From Sulfuriflexus sp032250955 (GTDB taxonomy: Bacteria > Pseudomonadota > Gammaproteobacteria > AKS1), in assembly GCF_032250955.1 (NCBI RefSeq), contig NZ_JAVVES010000002.1:1-64000 (forward strand): 64,000 bases of DNA, given 5' to 3'. Under the pieces are notes generated by a model, which worked only from the letters and a program-made list of their open reading frames with translations, was not told the DNA's origin and searched no databases. Below, piece by piece: positions 10,301-17,632 of the stretch. Position numbers and translations under genes: made by a program. Positions within the stretch are counted from its first letter, which is position 1. Each line of letters begins with the position of its first letter.

Positions 10301-10827
10301 CGCTCCTTGTACTTGGAGATACCGGCGGCCTCTTCAATAAACACGCGCATGTCATCCGGTCTGGCCTCGATGAAACGCGAGATCATGCCCTGCTCGATGA
10401 TCGAGTAACTGCGTGGCCCCATGCCGGTACCCAGGAACAGATCCATGATGTCGCGGCGACGGCAACGCGTGCCGTTGAGGTAATAGTTCGAGGTGCCGTC
10501 CCGGCTCACCGAGCGCTTGACGGAAATCTCGTTGAAATTGGCGTATTGCCCCGGGCAGCTGCCGTCGCTGTTATCAAAAAGCAGCTCGATACTGGCCTGG
10601 CCAATCGGTTTGCGGGTCGAGGAACCGTTAAAAATGACGTCGGCCATGGACTCACCGCGCAGGTGCTTGGCGGAGGACTCCCCCATCACCCAGCGCACGG
10701 CGTCGATGACATTCGACTTGCCGCAGCCGTTCGGGCCCACAATACCGGTCAAATTACTGGAAAAAGAGACGGTGGTCGGGTCCACGAAGGACTTGAAACC
10801 GGCCAGTTTAATCTTGTCGAGGCGCAT
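7318..10827 (-). CDS. smc: chromosome segregation protein SMC
   Basis: This is a structural maintenance of chromosomes ATPase (1169 aa) that dimerises through its hinge and compacts and segregates the chromosome. Visible parts are the N-terminal Walker A (GIVGPNGCGKSNVIDAVRW, about residues 28-46), a first long coiled coil (about 170-490), a hinge (about 510-660, with DWLDQNGLKDAQRLAE), a second coiled coil, and the C-terminal head with the ABC signature LLSGGEKALTAVAL and Walker B FCMLDEVDAPLDD. The frame stays open upstream to 10887, but the family start MRLDKIKLAGFKSFVD points to the ATG at 10827. Many SMC proteins work with ScpA/ScpB; those genes are not here. It is cotranscribed with zipA and divergent from queF. 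Confidence 0.97.
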   Translation of the reverse strand: MRLDKIKLAGFKSFVDPTTVSFSSNLTGIVGPNGCGKSNVIDAVRWVMGESSAKHLRGESMADVIFNGSSTRKPIGQASIELLFDNSDGSCPGQYANFNEISVKRSVSRDGTSNYYLNGTRCRRRDIMDLFLGTGMGPRSYSIIEQGMISRFIEARPDDMRVFIEEAAGISKYKERRRETENRIKHTRENLERINDLREELEKQISHLQRQANTAEKYKLLKEEERVARAQLLALRRRGIDEQADKQKRAIAEKETAYEAAVAELRGVESKLEHLREQHTEAHDNFNHVQGHYYKLGADVARIEQAIQHSKEKRQQLQQDSREVENALNEARRTLETDNRKISELDTAYAEIEPAMQAAREAEQTSREALARAEEAMHDWQLSWEEFNSHAAEPGKTVQVEQTRIQHLEGHQQQINDRVGRYRQELQGLETQALEDEINSIRTQLGEVDSEVNGLAGQLQSTQQQISQSREHNENIVETLNASRSDLQSQQGRLSSLEALQEDALGKGESVVSDWLDQNGLKDAQRLAETIDVEQRWQTAVETVLGFHLQAVSVDDAGNLGQALAGLDKGAIGIIERGAVKHAAVRDFATPLVRHVRSEWSLDSLLAGIYTADSIEQALSLRGQLQAHESIVTAEGVWLGPNWMRMTRNTDEQAGVLQREAEIRETEKRIAELTAHVDDLQQQLDAGRDALHGHERARDEIQASLDTANRQHAEYKSKLGSRETTLEQMRSRSQQIESQLGELRAELEQDSSALQEARARLQEAEATATKLDVERAELQLRRDNLRETLDQAREQARADRDTAHQHALRAESNRTELSSTRQAMQRIESQISTLEQRHAELQQFVTDSEAPLKNMEEELAQALSSRQEAEEQLNAARKQVQDIEHAMREAGDDNGKADQQVQDVRGELEQLRMDFQGISVRLQTLQEQIDETGFELAALYAGLPEDATEQQWQEDVSKLESRIQRLGAINLAAIDEFKERSERKEYLDRQMTDLEDALNTLENAISKIDRETRTRFKETFDTVNNGFKAMFPRLFGGGHAYMELTDDDLLSTGITVMARPPGKRNGTIHLLSGGEKALTAVALVFAIFELNPAPFCMLDEVDAPLDDANVARFCELVQSMSDRIQFIFITHNKVTMELAGQLMGVTMSEPGVSRLVAVDVDEAASLAAM

Positions 10828-10924
10828 GCAATCGTATTCTTTATCTTCGGTTAGAACTACTAAATTGGAGGCATAATAACACATCACTTGTCAGCCGCAT
10901 CCCGCTTCGGGTATCTTTCGCCCC

Positions 10925-11314
10925 ATGAGCACACAACCTACTAAAGAACTTGAAACTTTCGATAATCCGCAAATCGGCCGGGACTACACCATCCGCATCG
11001 ATGTGCCAGAATTCACCTGCCTGTGTCCCAGGACCGGCCAGCCGGATTTTGCCACCCTGAATATCGAGTATGTCCCACAAGATCGCTGTATCGAGCTGAA
11101 AGCATTGAAGCTCTATGTCTGGAGCTTCCGCGAAGAAGGCGCCTTTCATGAGGCTGTGACCAATCGCATCCTCGATGACCTGGTCAAGGCCTGTGCACCC
11201 CGCTTCATGCGCCTGACGGCAGAATTTAACGTCCGCGGCGGGATCTACACCACGGTCGTGGCCGAACACCGGGCCGAAGGCTGGCAGGCCCCGGAACTCG
11301 TCCAGCTTCCCTGA
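10925..11314 (+). CDS. queF: NADPH-dependent 7-cyano-7-deazaguanine reductase QueF (short type)
   Basis: This enzyme reduces the nitrile of preQ0 to the amine of preQ1 in queuosine tRNA modification. At 129 aa it is the short, unimodular type (YkvM-like) rather than the long E. coli type. The catalytic cysteine lies in TCLCPRTGQPDFATL (about residues 31-45; Cys of LCP, with the acid Asp in QPDFA). The signature ELKALKLYVWSFREEGAFHE (about 57-76) binds NADPH, and FNVRGGIYTTV closes the T-fold. It is divergent from smc with 97 bases between the two starts. Other queuosine genes (queC, queD, queE) are absent from the window. Confidence 0.97.
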   Translation: MSTQPTKELETFDNPQIGRDYTIRIDVPEFTCLCPRTGQPDFATLNIEYVPQDRCIELKALKLYVWSFREEGAFHEAVTNRILDDLVKACAPRFMRLTAEFNVRGGIYTTVVAEHRAEGWQAPELVQLP

Positions 11315-11397
11315 TACCTGAGTAATTAAATCAATCGCTTGCAGGGTTTTATTAATGAAAGATCTCAGCTCAGCAGGCAAAACCCTTTTATCTCATT

Positions 11398-12696
11398 TTG
11401 TCCCTCACCCTCGGCATTGACCTCGGCACATCTGCCTGCCGCGTGGCCTTGCTCGATGAGCAAGGCCATTGCCAGGCACTGGCGCGTGCCAGCCTGCCAG
11501 CGCCACTGACCAGCCCGACAGGCATCGAACAGAACCCGCTAGTATGGTGGCAGGCCTGCGAGAAAGCCCTGCGAGAGGTCTTCATAAACGTTCCGGCCAG
11601 TGAGGTGGCGGCCATTGCCATCGATGGCACGTCATCAACCCTGCTGCTGAGTACGAGGCAAGGCCAGCCACTGGGTCCTGCGCTCATGTATAACGATAGC
11701 CGTGCCCGCGAACAGGCAGCTTCGCTAGCCAAAATCGCCCCCTTGGAGGCCGCCGTGCACAGTCCCTCGAGCAGCCTCGCCAAGCTGCTCTGGTTACTGG
11801 AGCATGCGCCACCGGATACCCCGTTTGTGGCCTTACACCAGGCCGACTGGCTGCTCGGTCGCCTTGGCGGACGCTATGACCGCAGTGATGAAAATAACGC
11901 CCTCAAACTCGGCTATGACCCGCTACAGCGGCAATGGCCGACATGGCTCGAGCAGCTTACCCTCTCGACGGGAGATCCCATTAGCGCCTGTTTGCCCACA
12001 GTCGTGCCGGCGGGAAGTCCACTTGGCCCTGTCGACCCGGCCATCGCCAGGGAATTCGGTCTCCGCAGTGATTGCCAGCTCATCGCGGGTACCACCGACA
12101 GTACCGCCTCTTTCCTGGCCGCCGGCGCGCATGCGATTGGCGAGGCCGTTACTACCCTCGGTTCGACCCTGGTCGTCAAGGTCCTCAGTGACAGGCCGGT
12201 GTTTGCCCCACAATACGGGGTCTACAGTCACCGCCTCGGCGAACAGTGGCTGATCGGCGGAGCCTCCAACAGCGGCGGCACCGTGCTGCGGCATTTTTTT
12301 AGTGACGCGGAGATAACCGAGCTCAGCCGCCATATCGACCCGGCGGCAGACTGCCCGCTCGACTATTACCCGCTGCTGACCAGGGGCGAGCGCTTTCCGG
12401 TTAATGACCCGGATATGGCGGGCTGCCTTGAGCCGCGTCCCGATGATGATGCCGCCTTCCTGCATGGCCTGTTCGATGGCATCGCGGCCATCGAGGCTCG
12501 CGGCTATCGCCGCCTGCACGAACTGGGCGCGCCGTGGCCGGTTTCGGTGCGCACGGTCGGCGGCGGCGCCGGCAATGCGGTCTGGGAAAAAATACGCGCC
12601 CGGCATCTGTCAGTAACCATGCTCAAGGCTGACTTTGCAGAGGCCGCCTGCGGCAGTGCCAGGCTGGCCCGCGCAGGACTCGAAAAAATTCGATAG
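11398..12696 (+). CDS. FGGY carbohydrate kinase, probable D-ribulokinase (cyanobacterial/plant type)
   Basis: This cytoplasmic sugar kinase (432 aa) is shorter than typical xylulokinases (about 480-500 aa). The N-terminal phosphate loop is LTLGIDLGTSACRVALLD. From memory, its segments AIDGTSSTLLL, SSSLAKLLWLLEHA, QADWLL, NALKLGY, AGTTDSTASFLAAGAH, GEAVTTLGSTLVVK, LIGGASNSGGTVLRHFF, DYYPLLTRGERFP and VRTVGGGAGNAVWEKIR track the small Synechococcus/plant kinase shown to prefer D-ribulose, so D-ribulose to D-ribulose-5-phosphate is the best guess. The start must be TTG at 11398, because an in-frame stop lies at 11356-11358 and no ATG falls between. No clear ribosome site is visible. cysZ starts 43 bases after the stop. 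Confidence 0.85.
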   Translation: MSLTLGIDLGTSACRVALLDEQGHCQALARASLPAPLTSPTGIEQNPLVWWQACEKALREVFINVPASEVAAIAIDGTSSTLLLSTRQGQPLGPALMYNDSRAREQAASLAKIAPLEAAVHSPSSSLAKLLWLLEHAPPDTPFVALHQADWLLGRLGGRYDRSDENNALKLGYDPLQRQWPTWLEQLTLSTGDPISACLPTVVPAGSPLGPVDPAIAREFGLRSDCQLIAGTTDSTASFLAAGAHAIGEAVTTLGSTLVVKVLSDRPVFAPQYGVYSHRLGEQWLIGGASNSGGTVLRHFFSDAEITELSRHIDPAADCPLDYYPLLTRGERFPVNDPDMAGCLEPRPDDDAAFLHGLFDGIAAIEARGYRRLHELGAPWPVSVRTVGGGAGNAVWEKIRARHLSVTMLKADFAEAACGSARLARAGLEKIR

Positions 12697-12739
12697 ACTA
12701 TGCAGATAAATTCAGACAAAAGCAGGCAAGGTTAGCAAC

Positions 12740-13474
12740 ATGATCGCAAACGCAATACAGGGAATTGGATATTTTATTCGCGGCATCGGGCTGCTCGGCA
12801 AACCGGGTATCCGCCTGTATGTAGTTATTCCCGCAACCATTAACATTCTGTTGTTTGCCGCTCTTATTATCTTTGGCTATAGCCAGTTCATGGAGCTGGT
12901 TAACTATCTTGCCCCGTCAGAGAGTAGCTGGTTCAGCTGGTTGCGCTGGATACTGATCCCGATCTTTTTTGTTACCAGCCTGATCATTGTCTTCTTCACC
13001 TTTACCTTGTTCGCCAACCTGATAGGTGCGCCATTTAACAGCCTGCTGGCGGCGGCAGTGGAGAAGCATTTAACCGGCAGCCTCCCGCAAAGCAACAGCA
13101 ACTGGAAGGCCGTTTTGAAAAGCCTTATCCCCATCATGTTCGCCGAACTGAAAAAGATGGCCTATTATATTCTCATCACCATCCCGTTCCTGATCCTGTT
13201 TATTATCCCGGTAGTCAATATCCTCGCGCCGTTTTTATGGATGCTCATGATCGCCTGGGTGATGGCAGTGGAATACACCGACTACCCAATGGGTAACCAC
13301 GAGGTCTCTTTCGCCGAGCTCCGCCGACGTCTCAAGCAGCGCCGCCTCATGGCATTCGGTTTTGGCGGCAGCGTCATGCTGGCCATGTCGATACCGGTTG
13401 TAAACTTCTTTGTCATGCCAACAGCCGTCGCCGGCGCCACCGCCATGGCGGTCGAGAAGTTAAAAAGTGAATAA
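12740..13474 (+). CDS. cysZ: CysZ-family sulfate transporter
   Basis: This inner-membrane protein (244 aa) belongs to the CysZ/EI24 family; E. coli CysZ takes up sulfate for cysteine synthesis. It has about four hydrophobic segments (residues 28-52, 68-95, 140-175, 212-235). The N-terminal stretch GIGLLGKPGIRLYVVIPATI and the motif LIGAPFNSLLAAAVE are typical of CysZ. Length matches the family (about 250 aa). No other sulfate assimilation gene is adjacent, so substrate specificity is inferred from family alone. The gene is followed by a repeat-rich gap. Confidence 0.9.
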   Translation: MIANAIQGIGYFIRGIGLLGKPGIRLYVVIPATINILLFAALIIFGYSQFMELVNYLAPSESSWFSWLRWILIPIFFVTSLIIVFFTFTLFANLIGAPFNSLLAAAVEKHLTGSLPQSNSNWKAVLKSLIPIMFAELKKMAYYILITIPFLILFIIPVVNILAPFLWMLMIAWVMAVEYTDYPMGNHEVSFAELRRRLKQRRLMAFGFGGSVMLAMSIPVVNFFVMPTAVAGATAMAVEKLKSE

Positions 13475-13495
13475 TATAAAGCACAAAAACGACTC

Positions 13496-13578
13496 GACAG
13501 GATTTACAGGATTAACAGGATTTTATTTGCGCCATAGATCAGGTTTTGTTTAATCCTGTAAATCCCGTTAATCCTGTC
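13496..13578. repeat. inverted repeat built from 9-base ACAGGATT-type units
   Basis: Two 27-base arms (13496-13522 and 13552-13578) are reverse complements with 24 of 27 matches, separated by a 29-base spacer. Each arm is itself three 9-base units of the form nACAGGATT, one of them altered to ACGGGATT in the second arm. It could fold into a long hairpin in RNA downstream of cysZ. Similar GACAGGATT-type intergenic repeats are common in environmental proteobacterial genomes. It lies 7 bases left of the target duplication of the MITE. Confidence 0.8.
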
Positions 13579-13594
13579 TGATTTTATTTTTTAT

Positions 13595-13830
13595 CACTGC
13601 TGTCCCGTTAATTCCCTCTCCCTTCGGGAGAGGGTTAGGGTGAGGGGATTTAGATTCGATAACACCTTGTTTTATTTACCCCCTCATCCTGGCCTTCTCC
13701 CTGTGGGAGAAGGGATAACGCCGATTAGAGGGTGATGAAATTTCATGTGTTCATGCGCATCTATCAGCCTGGTTACCTTATTTATCCGAAGCTTACGGCT
13801 TATCAGGCTTATGTTAACGGGACAGCAGTG
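13595..13830 (+). mobile_element. complete MITE-like element (236 bp) with 17-bp terminal inverted repeats and 9-bp target duplication
   Basis: The ends are perfect 17-bp inverted repeats: CACTGCTGTCCCGTTAA (13595-13611) and its complement (13814-13830). The element is flanked by the 9-bp direct repeat ATTTTTTAT (13586-13594 and 13831-13839), a classical transposition footprint. Inside are two perfect 9-bp stem hairpins, CCCTCTCCC-TTC-GGGAGAGGG (13614-13634) and CCTTCTCCC-TGT-GGGAGAAGG (13693-13713). There is no room for a transposase, so it would depend on one encoded elsewhere. The right end supplies the last codons and stop of the aminotransferase gene. A second copy in inverted orientation ends at base 75. 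Transposon family is unknown. Confidence 0.85.
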
Positions 13831-15004
13831 ATTTTTTATCTAAAAAGCCCTTAATCCGCTCGACACCCTTTTGCAGGTTTTCCAGCGAGGTCGTGTAGGC
13901 AAAGCGCACATGCTGCTCGGGTTTATAGAATCCGAAATCCTTGCCCGGCGTAATCGCCACACCGGCCTCTTCCAGCAGCTGTGCCGCAAAATGATAACTG
14001 TCATCGGTGAACTTGCTGCAATCCGCGTAAAGGTAAAAAGCCCCTTGCGGCGTTACCGGTATTCCGAAACCAAGATCACGCAAGGCCGGTAATAAATAAT
14101 CTCGCCTTACGGCAAAGTCGGCGCGTCGCTGTTCATGAATGGCAAGGCTTTCGGGTTCGAATGCCGCCAGTGCGGCATGTTGTGCCGGGGTTGAGGCGGC
14201 GAGAAAGATATTCTGCGCCAGGCGGTCAATGGCATCGATATAACCTGTCGGTGCAACCAGCCAGCCGACCCGCCAACCCGTCATGCCAAAGTATTTCGAG
14301 AAACTGTTGATCACAAAGACATCATCGGCCTCGAGTGCCAGCGCTGAACTGATGTCTTCAGCATAGACAAGCCCGTGATAGATCTCGTCGACAATCAGTT
14401 GTCCACCCCGCTTCCGGGTAACAGCATGTATGTCCCGCAAGTCATCTGCAGTGACAATGGTCCCCGTGGGGTTCGAAGGCGAAGCCAGCATGACAGCAAC
14501 CGTGCTCTCTGACCAGTGCTGCTCTACCAGTCCCGCAGTGAGTTGATAGTTACTCCCGGCATTCACCGGGATGCCGATCGCCTCACCTTCGTTCAGGCGC
14601 ACGAAGTGACGGTTACACGGGTAACCAGGATCGGCCATGAGCACGCTGTCACCCGGGTTAATCAGCGTATTAAAGATCAACTGCAGGGCACCCGAGGCAC
14701 CCGGCGTGATGACAATACGGCTGGCAGGCACGTCTATATGATAACGCTGCTGATAAAAACGGCTTACCGCCTCTCGCAGGGCGGGCAAACCGGTTGACGG
14801 CGTGTAATGCGTCTGGCCGTTCTGCAGGGCACGAATACCTGCATCAATGATCGGTTGCGCGGTGATAAAATCCGGTTCACCAATCTCCATGTGCACGATA
14901 TCGCGACCCTCGGCCTCGAGTTCCCGCGCACGCCCCAACAGGGCCATCACATGAAATGGCTGGATGTCGTTCATGCGTGCCGCGATGTGCCGCTTGTTAT
15001 CCAT
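13814..15004 (-). CDS. PLP-dependent class I/II aminotransferase
   Basis: This is a fold-type I aminotransferase (396 aa, normal length) of the aspartate aminotransferase superfamily. The PLP-binding lysine lies in NSFSKYFGMTGWRVGW (about residue 236). Other family marks are MEIGEPDF near residue 42, the aromatic YTPSTGLPALREA, ASPSNPTGT (about 185) and the aspartate of IVDEIYHG. The amino donor and acceptor cannot be told from sequence. The last five codons (Ser-Leu-Leu-Ser-Arg) and the TAA stop lie inside the MITE. Removing the element with one target copy would give a protein ending Phe-Leu-Asp-Lys-Lys with a TAA at once, so the insertion only lengthened the tail by five residues. A CbbY-like phosphatase gene ends 10 bases upstream of its start on the same strand. 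Confidence 0.93.
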   Translation of the reverse strand: MDNKRHIAARMNDIQPFHVMALLGRARELEAEGRDIVHMEIGEPDFITAQPIIDAGIRALQNGQTHYTPSTGLPALREAVSRFYQQRYHIDVPASRIVITPGASGALQLIFNTLINPGDSVLMADPGYPCNRHFVRLNEGEAIGIPVNAGSNYQLTAGLVEQHWSESTVAVMLASPSNPTGTIVTADDLRDIHAVTRKRGGQLIVDEIYHGLVYAEDISSALALEADDVFVINSFSKYFGMTGWRVGWLVAPTGYIDAIDRLAQNIFLAASTPAQHAALAAFEPESLAIHEQRRADFAVRRDYLLPALRDLGFGIPVTPQGAFYLYADCSKFTDDSYHFAAQLLEEAGVAITPGKDFGFYKPEQHVRFAYTTSLENLQKGVERIKGFLDKKSLLSR

Positions 15005-15014
15005 GTCAGTAACG

Positions 15015-15776
15015 TCAGCCCTGCATCAGTTTTTCAATAAGGGCGATGTCGACATAATCAGCCCCATAGGCGTCACCACTGAGGACCGTAAAGCGCTGCC
15101 CCGGTTCGCCCAGGTGGTCCAGCACCAGTGCCGCACCGCTGAAGTCATGGTCTTTCGTATAATCATTAATAGCAATGATGGTACGCAGCTTGGCACCACG
15201 CGATGACAGAATGCCGTTCTCGGAATCCTCGAAGGCCATGCAAACATCGGCATCCAGCTGCATTTCCTGCAAGGCATAGTCATAGATATCGGATGCGGGT
15301 TTTTTCGCCGGCACGATGTCCCCGGCCGCAATCACCTCGAACCATTCCATGGACTCCTTGCCGAGGGTATTCACCAGCAGAGCCTCAACATTAATGGGTG
15401 TGGTCGTGGTCGCGATAGCCAGGCGCAGACACTTCTCACGGGCCTCGTTCAGCAGGCGCTTCACGCCCGGGCGCAACGGGATGCCACCAGACTCCAGCAA
15501 TGCCGTGTAGTGTGCGGTCTTGGATTGATGTAAGTCCGCAATAAATGCAACATCATTCTCCGGCAGAACGAAATCAGTATTGAAGTTTTCCAGGTAGTAG
15601 CGGATGCGTTCCTTGCCCCCCGTCACTGCCAGCAGTTCACCGTACAGTTCAACTGACCACACCCAGTCCAGGCCGGCCTCGGCAAAGGCCTGGTTAAAGG
15701 CCACACGGTGACCGTCTCGCTCGGTATCGGCCAGCGTGCCGTCTACATCAAAAATCAGTGCTTGCAGTGTTGCCAC
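15015..15776 (-). CDS. HAD-superfamily hydrolase, CbbY-like
   Basis: This is a cytoplasmic sugar-phosphate phosphatase of HAD subfamily IA (253 aa). Motif I is FDVDGTLADTE (residues 9-19; nucleophile Asp and second Asp). A helical cap follows (about 20-100), then the motif III lysine in VPAKKPASDIY (about 155) and motif IV AFEDSENG (about 180). The sequence RVAFNQAFAEAGLDWVWS after motif I is characteristic of CbbY, which in autotrophs removes the Rubisco inhibitor xylulose-1,5-bisphosphate. No Calvin cycle gene is in the window, so that role is a guess and a general phosphatase is equally possible. It precedes the aminotransferase by 10 bases, likely as one transcript. Confidence 0.88.
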   Translation of the reverse strand: MATLQALIFDVDGTLADTERDGHRVAFNQAFAEAGLDWVWSVELYGELLAVTGGKERIRYYLENFNTDFVLPENDVAFIADLHQSKTAHYTALLESGGIPLRPGVKRLLNEAREKCLRLAIATTTTPINVEALLVNTLGKESMEWFEVIAAGDIVPAKKPASDIYDYALQEMQLDADVCMAFEDSENGILSSRGAKLRTIIAINDYTKDHDFSGAALVLDHLGEPGQRFTVLSGDAYGADYVDIALIEKLMQG

Positions 15777-15910
15777 AATTTATCCTCACTTTTCAGGGGG
15801 TAGGCGAAAAAACGGCACCTATGATACCACTCTGGTCACGTTTTTCCGGCCTGCCTATGCCCCTGGCCGGGAACAGGTTTTTTTACTGATCGGCGGCAAA
15901 TTGAAGATAG

Positions 15911-15940
15911 TTTGCCCCCGCCGCCAGATTTTGGTATATA
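15911..15940 (+). promoter_or_regulatory. predicted sigma-70 promoter of dksA
   Basis: TTTGCC (15911-15916), an 18-base spacer and TATATA (15935-15940) preceded by TGG form a -35/extended -10 pair about 50 bases upstream of the dksA start. The dksA ribosome site is AGGA, 9 bases before its ATG. Read by eye only. Confidence 0.4.
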
Positions 15941-15988
15941 TTCCCGCTTGTTTTTTCAAACCCAGGCATCATCACAGGATGTAAGTAC

Positions 15989-16588
15989 ATGGTTACAAAG
16001 AAAAAAGTGGCAAAGAAGGCAGCCAGCAAGAAGGCTGTAACCAGGAAAGCCCCGGCGAAAAAGGCCGTCGCGAAAAAAACTGCAGCAAAAAAGGCCGTCA
16101 GCAAGAAAGCTGCCGTGAAAAAAGCGCCTGCTAAAAAGGCCGCTGCCGCGACGAAAAAGACTGCATCAACCGTCGATATTCAGCCGCTTTACGGCGAGCC
16201 TTACAAACTGAAAAAAGGCGAAGAATACATGAACCCGAATCAGGTCGAGCACTTCCGCAATATCCTCAATATGTGGCGGGCCGACCTGATGCAGGAAGTT
16301 GATCGCACTGTCCATCATATGCGCGACGAGGCAGCCAACTTCCCTGATCCGAATGACCGCGCATCGCAGGAGACCGATTTTGCCCTCGAACTCCGCGCCC
16401 GTGACCGTGAGCGCAAACTCATCAGAAAGATCGATGAATCTATCGATATGCTCAGCAACGACGAATACGGCTACTGTGAAATATGCGGTGTTGAAATAGG
16501 TGTGCGCCGTCTCGAGGCACGGCCGACGGCAAACCTGTGTATCGACTGCAAGACCCTGGATGAGATTCGCGAAAAACAGATGGGCTAG
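15989..16588 (+). CDS. dksA: RNA polymerase-binding transcription factor DksA with Lys/Ala-rich N-terminal tail
   Basis: DksA binds the RNA polymerase secondary channel and, with ppGpp, drives the stringent response. The conserved part starts near residue 65 (PYKLKKGEEYMNPNQVEHF). It includes the coiled-coil tip DPNDRA (DxxDxA motif), the long helix and a four-cysteine zinc finger CEICG...CIDCK near the C-terminus. In front is a tail of about 58 residues made almost only of Lys, Ala, Val, Thr and Ser in AKKA-like units, resembling histone H1 or HU tails, which makes the protein 199 aa against about 150 for E. coli DksA. The ATG at 15989 is the only sensible start, so the tail is encoded. gluQ follows after a terminator, a common gammaproteobacterial neighbour. 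Confidence 0.96.
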   Translation: MVTKKKVAKKAASKKAVTRKAPAKKAVAKKTAAKKAVSKKAAVKKAPAKKAAAATKKTASTVDIQPLYGEPYKLKKGEEYMNPNQVEHFRNILNMWRADLMQEVDRTVHHMRDEAANFPDPNDRASQETDFALELRARDRERKLIRKIDESIDMLSNDEYGYCEICGVEIGVRRLEARPTANLCIDCKTLDEIREKQMG

Positions 16589-16616
16589 GCGGCCCCTGCA
16601 GCAAATCCTGTTCCTG

Positions 16617-16647
16617 AAAATGGCGAGATTGTTATCTCGCCATTTTT
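16617..16647 (+). terminator. Rho-independent terminator between dksA and gluQ
   Basis: A 13-bp perfect stem (AAAATGGCGAGAT / ATCTCGCCATTTT) with a four-base loop TGTT ends in a T tract. It starts 28 bases after the dksA stop and ends just before gluQ, so gluQ is at most read through or has its own promoter. Confidence 0.9.
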
Positions 16648-16678
16648 ATTTATGCCTGAATATGACTATCATTTTGCC

Positions 16679-17590
16679 ATGAACACCGCACCATCACACT
16701 ACCGGGGGCGCTTTGCCCCCTCGCCCACAGGGCCCCTGCACTTCGGTTCCCTGGTGGCCGCGGTCGGCAGTTACCTCCAGGCTCATCACCAGCAAGGCGA
16801 ATGGCTGGTACGCATGGAAGACGTCGACCGGCCACGTTGTGTCGCCGGTGCAGATACCGACATCCTTCACACGCTTGAAGCCTGTGGCTTGCACTGGGAT
16901 GGTGAGGTCATGTATCAGAGCCCGCGTGAGTCGATCTACAACGAAGTCCTGACACAACTACAGGCACTGAATGCCTGTTATCCCTGTGGCTGCAGTCGTA
17001 GCGAAATCGCGGCCATCGCGGTTCAGGGCAGTGAAGGGCCAATTTATCCCGGTACCTGTCGCGAAGGCCTCGCTGCAGGCAAGATCGCTCGCTCGATTCG
17101 CGTCAGGCTCGATGATACCTGTATCCGGTTTCATGACCTGTTACAGGGGGAGATAAGCCAGTACCTGTTCCGTGAAATCGGGGATTTTGTCATCAAGCGT
17201 GGGGATGGTCTGTTTGCCTATCAATTCGCTGTGGTCGTTGATGATGCGGAGCAAGGTATCAGCGAAATCGTCCGCGGCAGTGATCTGCTCGGCTCAACCT
17301 CGCGCCATATCTGGCTACAACAAAAACTCGGTTACCCGACACCGCGCTACCTGCACCTGCCAGTGGCAGTAAACAATGCCGGTGATAAACTCAGCAAACA
17401 AACCCACGCCAGTGCCATCGAGGTAGCCGACCCGCGCCCGGTCCTGATAAAGGCATTGAACTTTCTTGGCCAGCAGGCACCAGATGAATTAAGGGATTGC
17501 CAGCTTGATGAACTTTGGCAATGGGCCATCGAAAACTGGCGTGTGGAAAACATCCCGGCCAAACAACAAATACCAACAGCAGATGAGTAG
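16679..17590 (+). CDS. gluQ: glutamyl-Q tRNA(Asp) synthetase GluQ
   Basis: GluQ (YadB) is a truncated glutamyl-tRNA synthetase that attaches glutamate to queuosine in tRNA(Asp). It has the class I signature in RFAPSPTGPLHFGSLVAAVG, a zinc-binding cluster CYPCGCSRSEI (about residues 99-109), Asp in FAVVVDDAEQGISEIVRG and the KMSKS-like DKLSKQTHA (about 238). It lacks the anticodon-binding half of true GluRS, as expected at 303 aa. The frame opens at 16652, but the ATG at 16679 fits the family start and clears the terminator, so I use it. With queF in the same window, both queuosine formation and further modification are represented. Confidence 0.94.
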   Translation: MNTAPSHYRGRFAPSPTGPLHFGSLVAAVGSYLQAHHQQGEWLVRMEDVDRPRCVAGADTDILHTLEACGLHWDGEVMYQSPRESIYNEVLTQLQALNACYPCGCSRSEIAAIAVQGSEGPIYPGTCREGLAAGKIARSIRVRLDDTCIRFHDLLQGEISQYLFREIGDFVIKRGDGLFAYQFAVVVDDAEQGISEIVRGSDLLGSTSRHIWLQQKLGYPTPRYLHLPVAVNNAGDKLSKQTHASAIEVADPRPVLIKALNFLGQQAPDELRDCQLDELWQWAIENWRVENIPAKQQIPTADE

Positions 17591-17632
17591 AAGTCATCTA
17601 TGCTTGGTCTGTATCAATAAACAGGCAGAAAT

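Noticed and set aside
9364..10854. 496-codon plus-strand open frame across smc
   Set aside because: Lies opposite the coiled-coil and head parts of smc; low-complexity Leu/Ala-rich product caused by the Glu/Gln/Arg codons of the real gene.
11314..11398. Possible frameshift or missing N-terminus of the FGGY kinase because no ATG is found
   Set aside because: The protein begins normally with LTLGIDLGTS, and a TTG start directly before it explains the gene without an error.
16005..16165. Tandem repeat that might be a CRISPR or satellite
   Set aside because: The periodic AAG/GCC pattern simply encodes the Lys/Ala tail of DksA and keeps the frame. No CRISPR array is present in the window.
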